From Salana multivorans (lineage in GTDB: Bacteria > Actinomycetota > Actinomycetes > Actinomycetales > Beutenbergiaceae): a stretch of DNA of 64,000 bases. Positions 1 to 7,235 of the stretch are shown here, in pieces (within the stretch, counting starts at the first letter, position 1; the number at the start of each line of letters is the position of its first letter). The stretch lies in the NCBI RefSeq assembly GCF_003751805.1, contig NZ_RKHQ01000001.1, positions 1,488,001 to 1,552,000 of the forward strand. The letters are read 5' to 3'. A program made the position numbers and the translations under genes. The notes beneath the pieces were generated by a model. The model was given only the letters and a program-made list of their open reading frames with translations, had not been told where the DNA came from and searched no databases.

Positions 1-2
1 AG

Positions 3-1397
3 ATCGAGGGCGCGGCGCAGGAGGGCGGACGCGGCCCGTCGATCTGGGACACCTACTCCCACACGCCCGGCGCGACGGAGTACGGCGACACGGGCGACGT
101 CGCGTGCGACCACTACCACCGCTGGCCGGAGGACGTGCAGATCCTGCGCGACCTCGGCGTCGACAGCTACCGCCTGTCCATCTCCTGGCCGCGCGTGCAG
201 CCGGGCGGTGCCGGCGCGTTCAACGAGGAGGGGATCGCGTTCTACCGCACCCTGCTCGACGCGCTGCGGGCCGCGGGGATCGAGCCCGTCGTCACGCTCT
301 ACCACTGGGACCTGCCGCAGGAGCTCGAGGACGCCGGTGGCTGGACCAACCGCGACACCGCCTACGCGTTCGCCGAGTACGCGCGGCGGATGGCGCAGGA
401 GCTGGGGGAGCGCGTCGAGGTGTGGACGACGCTCAACGAGCCCTGGTGCAGCGCCTACCTCGGCTACGCGTCCGGCGTGCACGCGCCGGGACGCACCGAC
501 CCCGCGGCGGCGCTCGCGGCCGTGCACCACCTCAACCTCGCGCACGGCCTCGCCGTCCGCGCCATCCGCGAGGTGCTGCCGCAGGCACGCTGCTCCGTCA
601 CGCTCAACCTGCACGTGATCCAGCCCGAGGACCCGACGAGCGCCGAGGACCGCGACGCGGTGCGGCAGATCGACGGGGTCGCGAACCGCGCGTTCACCGG
701 GCCCATGCTCGAGGGCGCCTACCCGGCCGACCTGCTGGCGGACACGGCGGCGGTGTCGGACTGGTCGTTCGTCCTGGACGGCGACGTCGAGCTCATCCAC
801 CAGCCGCTCGACAACCTCGGCGTCAACTACTACTCGACCACGATGGTGCGCCGCTCGAGCGCCGCGGACGACACGTCGGAGAACGCCGGGCACCGCGCGT
901 CCAGCACGAGCCCCTGGGTGGGGGCCGACCGGGTGTCGTTCGTCCAGGAGCCCGGCCCGTACACGGCGATGGGCTGGAACATCAAGCCGTCGGGGCTCAC
1001 CTGGCTGCTGACCGACCTCGCCGCGCGCTACCCCGACCTGCCGCTGTACGTGACGGAGAACGGGGCGGCGTTCGATGACGTCGTCACGCAGGAGACGGGC
1101 GCCGACGGGGAGGTCGTGGCCGCGGTGCACGACCCGCTGCGGGTCGCCTACCTGCACGACCACATCGCGGCGGTCGCCGACGCGATCGCCGCCGGCGCCG
1201 ACGTGCGCGGCTACTACGCGTGGTCGCTCCTCGACAACTTCGAGTGGGGCTGGGGATACGCCCGCCGGTTCGGGCTGGTGCGCGTCGACTACGACACGCT
1301 CGAGCGGACCTGGAAGGACTCGGCCCGCTGGTACCGGAACCTGGTCGCGACGCGTCGGCTGCCCGGCGTCGACGAGGTGGGTGACGCCCGGCTCTAG
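3..1397 (+). CDS. GH1 beta-glucosidase, 5' end outside window
   Basis: This is a retaining family 1 glycosidase, which releases terminal beta-linked glucose or related sugars from oligosaccharides, probably in the cytosol after uptake. The reading frame is open from the first bases, so the N-terminus lies outside the window; the first visible residues ([13 protein letters not shown]) are the usual GH1 N-terminal strand. The [12 protein letters not shown] segment, the acid/base motif TLNEPW (about base 435) and the nucleophile motif YVTENGAAF (about base 1048) are intact. The C-terminal [12 protein letters not shown] motif that lines the glucose subsite is also present. The stop is TAG at 1395. 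No signal peptide can be judged. The next gene is a sugar-operon LacI regulator on the same strand, but its own promoter/operator lies between them, so GH1 may belong to an upstream unit. Family assignment is secure; substrate is inferred. Confidence 0.95.
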   Translation: MEGAAQEGGRGPSIWDTYSHTPGATEYGDTGDVACDHYHRWPEDVQILRDLGVDSYRLSISWPRVQPGGAGAFNEEGIAFYRTLLDALRAAGIEPVVTLYHWDLPQELEDAGGWTNRDTAYAFAEYARRMAQELGERVEVWTTLNEPWCSAYLGYASGVHAPGRTDPAAALAAVHHLNLAHGLAVRAIREVLPQARCSVTLNLHVIQPEDPTSAEDRDAVRQIDGVANRAFTGPMLEGAYPADLLADTAAVSDWSFVLDGDVELIHQPLDNLGVNYYSTTMVRRSSAADDTSENAGHRASSTSPWVGADRVSFVQEPGPYTAMGWNIKPSGLTWLLTDLAARYPDLPLYVTENGAAFDDVVTQETGADGEVVAAVHDPLRVAYLHDHIAAVADAIAAGADVRGYYAWSLLDNFEWGWGYARRFGLVRVDYDTLERTWKDSARWYRNLVATRRLPGVDEVGDARL

Positions 1398-1427
1398 CCC
1401 GGGACCCCGGCTCGCGCCCGGACCTTC

Positions 1428-1460
1428 TTGACGCCGTCAAGTTATACCTATAACTTGACG
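1428..1460 (+). promoter_or_regulatory. Promoter with overlapping LacI-type operator
   Basis: A perfect 12-base inverted repeat, cgtcaagttata (1435-1446) and tataacttgacg (1449-1460), is separated by two bases. It sits in a sigma70-like promoter with TTGACG at 1428-1433, 17 bases of spacer, and TAACTT at 1451-1456. The operator therefore covers the spacer and -10, the expected position for steric repression. The first gene downstream encodes a LacI-family regulator (1511), so autoregulation and control of the transport/glycosidase operon are inferred. The AT-rich core stands out sharply against the GC-rich surroundings. Confidence 0.75.
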
Positions 1461-1510
1461 TCCGACGGTGCTGTCGCTGACGTCGTCGGAGACGTCGAAG
1501 GTAGGGAACG

Positions 1511-2554
1511 ATGCAGGCTCGGGTGACGATGTGGGACGTGGCGCGCGCCGCGGGCGTCTCGCAGGCCACGGCCTCCATCGTGCTGGGCGCCGGCGACAAC
1601 TCGAGGATCTCCAAGGAGACCTCCGAGCGTGTTCGAGAGGCCGCGCGAACCCTCGGGTACCGGCGCAACGAGATGGCCAAGGCGCTGCGCGAGGGCTACT
1701 CCACCATCATCGGCTTCATCGGCGACCGGGTGGCCAGCTCGCCGTTCGCCGGATCGATCGTCGAGGGAGCGCAGGAGCGGGCGTGGGACGACGAGCGGCT
1801 GCTCGTCGTCGCCAACACGGAGGCCGACGCCCGGCTCGAGTCCGCCGCGGTCGAGCAGATGCTCGGCCACCAGATCCGGCAGTTCGTCTACGCGTCGATG
1901 TACAACCGCGCCGTCACGGTGCCGACGGCGCTGCGGACCTATGACGTCGTCGTCCTGAACGCGCAGGACGTCTCGGGGCAGGCCTGGTCGGTGGCGCCGG
2001 ACGAGGTGCGCGGCGGCCGCGAGGCGACGCAGCACCTGCTCGACCACGGGCACCGTCGCATCGCGATGATCAACATCGGTGAGCTGGAGTCGGGTCTGCC
2101 GGCCGTCACCGGTCGCCACGACGGCTACCGGGAGGCGCTGCGCGATGCCGGCCTCACCTACTCTCCGGTGCTGGTTCGTTCCGGCGGGGGCGGGACGGGG
2201 TCCGGCTACGTGCGGACGCATGAGCTCATGGCGCTCGACGAGCCCCCGACGGCGATCTTCTGCGCGAACGACCGCACCGCGTGGGGTGCTCTGCAGGCGC
2301 TGGCGGAGCTCGGCCTGTCGGTGCCGGGCGACGTGTCGATCGTCGGCTTCGACAACCAGGAGCTCATCGCCGCCGAGACCCGCCCGGGCCTGACGACGAT
2401 GAGTCTTCCCTTCCGCGAGATGGGAAGGACCGCCGTGGAGATCCTGCTCGCCGACGAGGCCGAGGATCGCCCCGGCCAACCCGCTCGGTCGATCCGAGTG
2501 CCCTGTCCGCTCGTCGAGCGCGAGTCGGTCGCGTCACCGAGGAAGGTGAGATGA
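1511..2554 (+). CDS. LacI-family transcriptional regulator of sugar operon
   Basis: This 347-residue protein has an N-terminal LacI helix-turn-helix (MWDVARAAGVSQATAS, residues about 7-22), a hinge region, and a periplasmic-binding-protein-like effector domain ending in FRMG/VEILL-type C-terminal elements. The ATG at 1511 follows a purine-rich stretch (aggtaggga). Such proteins normally repress sugar operons and release DNA on binding a sugar. Its stop overlaps the ATG of the next permease (ATGA), so it is translationally coupled to the transport genes it probably controls. The only strong palindrome nearby is 1435-1460. The ligand is unknown; the GH32-type neighbours suggest a fructose-containing oligosaccharide, which is inference. 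Confidence 0.93.
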   Translation: MQARVTMWDVARAAGVSQATASIVLGAGDNSRISKETSERVREAARTLGYRRNEMAKALREGYSTIIGFIGDRVASSPFAGSIVEGAQERAWDDERLLVVANTEADARLESAAVEQMLGHQIRQFVYASMYNRAVTVPTALRTYDVVVLNAQDVSGQAWSVAPDEVRGGREATQHLLDHGHRRIAMINIGELESGLPAVTGRHDGYREALRDAGLTYSPVLVRSGGGGTGSGYVRTHELMALDEPPTAIFCANDRTAWGALQALAELGLSVPGDVSIVGFDNQELIAAETRPGLTTMSLPFREMGRTAVEILLADEAEDRPGQPARSIRVPCPLVERESVASPRKVR

Positions 2555-3534
2555 CAGCCCAGCTGAACACCCCGGATGTGCCCGCGAGCTCCGAGTCGCC
2601 GAGAGGCGTCCCGGTGACCCGCTCGCGAACCGCGCTCCGCCTGCGACGCGTTCTTCGCGCCTGGCAGTTATACGTACTACTAGCACCCGTGCTCCTCTAC
2701 TTCGCGGTCTTCAAGTACTGGCCGATGTACGGCGTCCAGATCGCGTTCCGGGACTACAACCCGTCCGACGGGTTCTCGGGCAGCCCCTGGGTCGGCCTGG
2801 CGCACTTCGAGCGCTTCTTCTCCTCGTTCCAGTTCGACCTGCTGCTCACCAACACCCTCGTGCTCGCGGTGCTCAACCTGCTCGTCGTCTTCCCGATCCC
2901 GATCCTGCTCGCGCTGCTGGTGAACCAGCTCGTGTCGCAGCGGTTCCGCAACGTCGTGCAGACGGTGCTCTACGCCCCGGCCTTCATCTCCACGGTCATC
3001 GTGGTCGGCATCATCTACGTGTTCTTCTCCCCGCGGTCGGGTCTCGTCAACCACGTCATATCGCTCGTCGGTGGAACCCCGATCAACTTCCTCGCCGAAC
3101 CGGGCTGGTTCCGCCCGCTCTACATCGGATCGGGCGTCTGGCAGGACGCCGGCTTCTCGATGGTGATCTATCTCGCCGCGCTCGCCGGCATCGACCCCTC
3201 TCTCCACGAGGCCGCGAAGATCGACGGAGCGAGCGCTCTGCAGCGCATCCGGCACGTCGACGTCCCCGGCATCCTGCCCGTCGTCTCGATCCTGTTCATC
3301 CTCGCCGTCGGCAACCTGCTCAACGTGGGGTTCGAGAAGGCGCTCCTGCTGCAGACACCGCTCAACATGAGCACGTCCCAGATCATCCAGACCTACGTGT
3401 ACCAGGCCGGTCTGCAGCAGGCGCAGTTCTCCTACTCGGCGGCGATCGGGCTGTTCAACTCCCTCATCAACCTCGGCCTGCTGCTCACCTTCAACTGGGT
3501 GGCCCGCCGGTTCCAGCAGAGCTCGGTGATCTGA
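2551..3534 (+). CDS. ABC sugar importer permease, LplB type
   Basis: This is an inner-membrane permease of a carbohydrate ABC importer (MalF-like position, LplB/YteP subfamily), 327 residues with about six membrane segments. The YWPMYGVQIAFRDYNP sequence after the first membrane helix is typical of LplB. The EAA loop (EAAKIDGASALQRIRHVDVPGI, written here only as its key residues EAA...G) lies near residue 225 and contacts the ATPase. No ATPase gene is present in the operon, so a shared MsiK-type ATPase is expected. Start: the ATG at 2551 overlaps the stop of the regulator. Oddity: residues 40-44 are encoded by tta-tac-gta-cta-cta, a run of rare AT-rich codons in an otherwise G/C-ending gene. 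Confidence 0.93.
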   Translation: MTAQLNTPDVPASSESPRGVPVTRSRTALRLRRVLRAWQLYVLLAPVLLYFAVFKYWPMYGVQIAFRDYNPSDGFSGSPWVGLAHFERFFSSFQFDLLLTNTLVLAVLNLLVVFPIPILLALLVNQLVSQRFRNVVQTVLYAPAFISTVIVVGIIYVFFSPRSGLVNHVISLVGGTPINFLAEPGWFRPLYIGSGVWQDAGFSMVIYLAALAGIDPSLHEAAKIDGASALQRIRHVDVPGILPVVSILFILAVGNLLNVGFEKALLLQTPLNMSTSQIIQTYVYQAGLQQAQFSYSAAIGLFNSLINLGLLLTFNWVARRFQQSSVI

Positions 3535-3535
3535 G

Positions 3536-4468
3536 ATGGCCACTGCCACAGCCGCCCGCACCCCGCGCCCCCGCCAGCCTCTCAGCGGCCGGGTGAGCGA
3601 CCGGGCGTTCAACCGGGCGTCCGTCCTGCTCATGTCGGTCGCGATCCTCGCGGTGGCGTACCCGATCTACTTCATCGTCATCGCCTCGGTGAGCGACCCG
3701 AACGCCGTGCAGAACGGCCAGGTCCTGCTGGCACCCTCTGGGTTCACGCTCGAGGGGTACGAGCGGATCTTCAGCGATCCCACGATCCTGCGCGGGTTCG
3801 GCAACTCCGTGCTCTACACGGCGCTCGCCTCGGCCATCTCGGTCGTGCTCATCGTGAGCGGCGGGTACGCCCTGTCCCGGCGGGACCTGCCGGGACGGCG
3901 CACGATCACGTTCCTGCTCGTCATCACCCTCTTCTTCGACGGCGGAATGATCCCCCGGTACCTCGTCGTCAAGGAGCTGGGGATGCTCAACACGATCTGG
4001 GCCATGGTGATCCCGGCCGCTGTCGGCGTGTGGAACCTGCTCATCGCCCGGTCCTTCTTCGACGTGACGATCCCGCACGAGCTGCGCGAGGCGGCGCAGC
4101 TCGACGGTGCGAGCGACTTCCGCTTCTTCTTCCGGATCGCCGTCCCGCTCGCCACGTCGCTCATCGTGCTCATGGCGATGATCCACCAGGTGGCGAACTG
4201 GAACGCCTTCTTCGACGCACTCATCTTCCTCAACGACGCGGACAAGTACCCGCTCCAGCTCGTCCTGCGGAACATCCTCATCCAGTCGGACCTGTCCCAG
4301 CTCGGCGCCACCACGGGGGACATCGAGTCCTATGCCCAGGCGCAGCGCGTGGGCGAGCTGGTCAAGTACGGAACCATCGTCGTCTCCACGCTCCCGGTGA
4401 TCGCCCTCATCCCCTTCCTGCAGAAGCACTTCACGAAGGGTGCGCTGCTCGGGGCCGTCAAGAGCTGA
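3536..4468 (+). CDS. ABC sugar importer permease, LplC type
   Basis: This is the second membrane subunit of the same importer (MalG-like position, LplC/YtcP subfamily), 310 residues. After a short basic N-terminus the first membrane helix starts near residue 28, followed by the typical SVSDPNAVQNGQVLLAPSGFT segment. The cytoplasmic EAA loop (ELREAAQLDGASDFRFFF, about residue 182) is intact. The C-terminus (PFLQKHFTKGALLGAVKS) matches the family's usual ending. It begins one base after the stop of the upstream permease, so the two are made together. With the binding protein at 4527 it forms an importer for oligosaccharides. The family is clear; the transported sugar is not. Confidence 0.93.
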   Translation: MATATAARTPRPRQPLSGRVSDRAFNRASVLLMSVAILAVAYPIYFIVIASVSDPNAVQNGQVLLAPSGFTLEGYERIFSDPTILRGFGNSVLYTALASAISVVLIVSGGYALSRRDLPGRRTITFLLVITLFFDGGMIPRYLVVKELGMLNTIWAMVIPAAVGVWNLLIARSFFDVTIPHELREAAQLDGASDFRFFFRIAVPLATSLIVLMAMIHQVANWNAFFDALIFLNDADKYPLQLVLRNILIQSDLSQLGATTGDIESYAQAQRVGELVKYGTIVVSTLPVIALIPFLQKHFTKGALLGAVKS

Positions 4469-4526
4469 CGACTCCCGCCGACGCCGGCCACCAGATCCTC
4501 CAGCTCCACCCAGTGAAAGGAACACC

Positions 4527-6137
4527 ATGAATCGGATGCACCGAGGCGCCATCGTCGGCGTCTGCGCAGCCGCGATCACCCTCACCGCCTGCTCGGGCGG
4601 GGGGTCGACACCCGAGGACGCCGACGGCAGCGCTGCCGAGTCGGTGGGCTTCAAGGTCGAGGGTCTGCCGATCGTCGAGGACTCCGTCACCCTCACGTTC
4701 TCGGGCCAGAAGTCGACCCTCGCGCCGGACTACTCCACGATGCAGCTCGTCCAGGAGTGGCAGGCGGACACCAACGTCACGATCGAGTGGGAGAACCTTC
4801 CCGACTCGGTGTACCAGGAGAAGAAGAACCTCCTGCTCGCGAGCGGGGACCTGCCCGACGCCTTCTACAACACGGGCTTCAGCCTTGCCGACATCAGCAC
4901 CTATGGGTCGAACGGCACGCTCATCCCGCTCGAGGGCCTGATCGAGGAGTATGCGCCGAACCTTCAGGCGATCTTCGAGAAGCGGCCGGAGATCAAGGCG
5001 GCCGTGACGTCCTCCGACGGCCACATCTACACCCTGCCCCAGGCCGAGGAGCTGGGCATCGGGGCGGTGCCCTTCTTCCTCTCGATCAACAAGACGTGGC
5101 TCGACCAGCTCGGTCTCGAGGTCCCCGAGACGATCGAGGAGTTCCGGGCCGCGCTCGAGGCGTTCCGCGACAACGACATGAACGGCAACGGGAAGGACGA
5201 CGAGATCCCGTTCAGCTTCATCAGCGACTGGTGGTGCGCGGACGTCGGTGACGTCATGGCGGCGCTCGGCGGCATGCCGGACAACCTCGACCACCGGATC
5301 GTCCGCGACGGCAAGGTCGTCTACACGGCCGCGCAGCCCGAGTACCGCGAGGCCGTCGCGCAGCTCGCGGACTGGTACGCCGAGGGCCTCATCGACCCGG
5401 AGGCGCTGACCCAGGACGACAAGACGTACCTGGCCAAGGGCAAGACCGAGGAGCCGACGCTCGGCGCCTACGTGTGGTGGGAGACGGAGGAGGTCGTCGG
5501 ACCCGACCGTGCCGCGGACTACGTCCTCGTCCCCGCGCTCGACGGCGTCGCCGGCCCTCTGGTCGGGCACGCCAACGGTGGCGACTACGCGCCCGGTGCC
5601 TTCGCGATCACGCGGGCGAACGAGTACCCGGAGGTCACGATGCGCTGGGTCGACCGGCTCTACGAGCCGGTGATGTCCGCCCAGGTCTCCTGGGGGCCGA
5701 TCGGGGTGACGCTCGAGGAGAACGCCGACGGCGTCCTGGAGCAGATGGAGATGCCGGAGGGGGTCTCCGCGGGCGAGTACCGCCAGAAGGTCGCCCCGGG
5801 TGGTCCGCACGTGGTGCTCAAGGAGGACTTCGTCACCGTCGTCCTGCCCGAGCCCCGCGCCAGCCAGCGGCTCGCCGACCTGGAGGAGTACTACCTGCCG
5901 GCGGCGGAGCCCGAGTGGTACCCGAACGTCAGCTTCTCGGCCGAGGAGTCCAGCGAGATCGCGCAGATCGAGACGGAGCTGAAGACCTTCGTCAACACGC
6001 AGCGAGCCGAGTGGATCGCCAAGGGCGGCGTCGAGGAGGGGTGGGACGCCTACGAGTCCCAGCTGAAGGCGATGGGGCTCGACCGTCTCGTGGAGCTCTA
6101 CCAGACCGCTCTCGACCGCTTCAACGCTGCATCCTGA
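4527..6137 (+). CDS. Lipoprotein sugar-binding protein of ABC importer
   Basis: This 536-residue extracellular solute-binding protein (LipO-like, partner of LplB/LplC permeases) captures the oligosaccharide at the outer face of the membrane. It has a lipoprotein signal peptide of basic start MNRMHRG, a hydrophobic core and the lipobox LTAC, with the acylated Cys near residue 22 followed by a Gly/Ser linker. The ATG at 4527 is preferred over upstream in-frame starts because it is preceded by gaaagga and places the signal peptide at the N-terminus. The protein is acidic and rich in Trp/Tyr, as expected for a sugar-binding cleft. A strong hairpin (6157-6190) directly follows and may raise its expression over the downstream enzymes. 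Confidence 0.93.
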   Translation: MNRMHRGAIVGVCAAAITLTACSGGGSTPEDADGSAAESVGFKVEGLPIVEDSVTLTFSGQKSTLAPDYSTMQLVQEWQADTNVTIEWENLPDSVYQEKKNLLLASGDLPDAFYNTGFSLADISTYGSNGTLIPLEGLIEEYAPNLQAIFEKRPEIKAAVTSSDGHIYTLPQAEELGIGAVPFFLSINKTWLDQLGLEVPETIEEFRAALEAFRDNDMNGNGKDDEIPFSFISDWWCADVGDVMAALGGMPDNLDHRIVRDGKVVYTAAQPEYREAVAQLADWYAEGLIDPEALTQDDKTYLAKGKTEEPTLGAYVWWETEEVVGPDRAADYVLVPALDGVAGPLVGHANGGDYAPGAFAITRANEYPEVTMRWVDRLYEPVMSAQVSWGPIGVTLEENADGVLEQMEMPEGVSAGEYRQKVAPGGPHVVLKEDFVTVVLPEPRASQRLADLEEYYLPAAEPEWYPNVSFSAEESSEIAQIETELKTFVNTQRAEWIAKGGVEEGWDAYESQLKAMGLDRLVELYQTALDRFNAAS

Positions 6138-6156
6138 CCGACTTCCTGCCGCCCGA

Positions 6157-6190
6157 CCCGGTGGCCGCGAGCGCCCTCGCGGCCACCGGG
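6157..6190 (+). terminator. Intra-operon hairpin after binding-protein gene
   Basis: Perfect 15-base arms (6157-6171 and 6176-6190) flank a four-base loop, 20 bases after the stop of the binding protein and 27 bases before the next start. There is no T tract. It could be a partial terminator or an mRNA 3'-end stabiliser that favours binding-protein expression, as known for other sugar importer operons. Confidence 0.6.
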
Positions 6191-6216
6191 CCCGATCATC
6201 GAGGACTGCCCGACAC

Positions 6217-7206
6217 ATGCTGCTGCTGGACGACCACTGGACGTGGGACTTCTGGACGACCCGGGACCGGGACGTCTACCACCTCTTCTACCTCAAGGCG
6301 CCCAAGAGCCTCGGCGACCCCGACCTGAGGCACGTCAACGCGCGCGTCGGTCACGCGACGTCGACCGACCTGCGCACCTGGTCGGAGCTTCCGGACGCGC
6401 TCGGTCCCGGCGCGGTGGGGTCGTGGGACGATCTCGCCACCTGGACCGGGTCCGTGCTCGAGGAGAGCGGGACCTGGTACATGTTCTACACCGGCGTCGA
6501 CCGGCGCGACGGGGGCGCGACCCAGCGCATCGGTGTCGCCACGAGCGACGACCTGGTCACCTGGACGAAGCACCCGGAGCCGGTCCTGACGCTCGACGAG
6601 CGCTGGTACCAGGGGCGCGTCCCCGGCTGGGAGTCGATCGACTGGCGGGACCCGTGGGTCTACTGGTCGCCCGAGCACGGCGAGCACCGGATGCTGCTCA
6701 CCGCGCGAGGGACCGCCGGGACGGTGGACGAGCGCGGTGTCATCGGCCGGGCCCGCGCGCGGACCCTGCTGGACTGGGAGGCGATCCCGCCCGCCCTTGC
6801 CCCGCGGGAGTTCGGCCACATGGAGGTGCCGCAGCTCGTCGAGGAGAGGGGCACGTGGTATCTCAGCTACAGCGTCTACGGGGACCAGCACTCCCACCGT
6901 CGGCTCCGGCGGGCCGCCCGGGAGACGGGCACCCACTACGTCATGGGGCCGAGCGAGGACGGACCGTGGAGCTCCCCCGGGGATCGGTTCCTGTGCGGCG
7001 GCGACGGAGAGCTGTACGCCGGACGGTTCGAGCGCGACCCCGACGGGCGGCTGGTCTTCCTCGCGTTCCTGCAGTGGGTCGACGGCGGCCCCTTCGTCGG
7101 GGGCCTGTCCGACCCCATCCCCGTGCTCGTCGAGACGGACGGCACCCTGCGGCTCGAGCGCAGCGCGATCGACCTGCCGGCCGCCGCGTCCGTGCCCGCA
7201 TCCTGA
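6217..7206 (+). CDS. Clan GH-J five-bladed propeller glycosidase (GH32/43-like)
   Basis: This 329-residue protein consists of the single five-bladed beta-propeller of the GH32/GH43/GH68 superfamily, without signal peptide or C-terminal sandwich, so it probably acts on imported sugars in the cytosol. Candidate catalytic residues are Asp11 in WTWDFW (nucleophile position), Asp145 in WRDPWV (the RDP motif), and Glu203 in HMEVPQ (acid/base position). Repeated blade motifs, VYHLFYL, WYMFYTG and WYLSYS, are visible. The ATG at 6217 is used; its upstream region contains no clear Shine-Dalgarno. The next gene is a full GH32. A role in hydrolysing a fructosyl- or related oligosaccharide is inferred from clan and context; GH43-type arabinosidase/xylosidase activity remains possible. 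Confidence 0.8.
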   Translation: MLLLDDHWTWDFWTTRDRDVYHLFYLKAPKSLGDPDLRHVNARVGHATSTDLRTWSELPDALGPGAVGSWDDLATWTGSVLEESGTWYMFYTGVDRRDGGATQRIGVATSDDLVTWTKHPEPVLTLDERWYQGRVPGWESIDWRDPWVYWSPEHGEHRMLLTARGTAGTVDERGVIGRARARTLLDWEAIPPALAPREFGHMEVPQLVEERGTWYLSYSVYGDQHSHRRLRRAARETGTHYVMGPSEDGPWSSPGDRFLCGGDGELYAGRFERDPDGRLVFLAFLQWVDGGPFVGGLSDPIPVLVETDGTLRLERSAIDLPAAASVPAS

Positions 7207-7235
7207 CCTCCACCACCGAACCCGCGGAGAAGACC

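Noticed and set aside
4458-6218. 586-codon minus-strand open frame opposite the sugar-binding protein
   Set aside because: It has no domain motif and exactly mirrors a lipoprotein gene with a clear signal peptide; it is a composition artefact.
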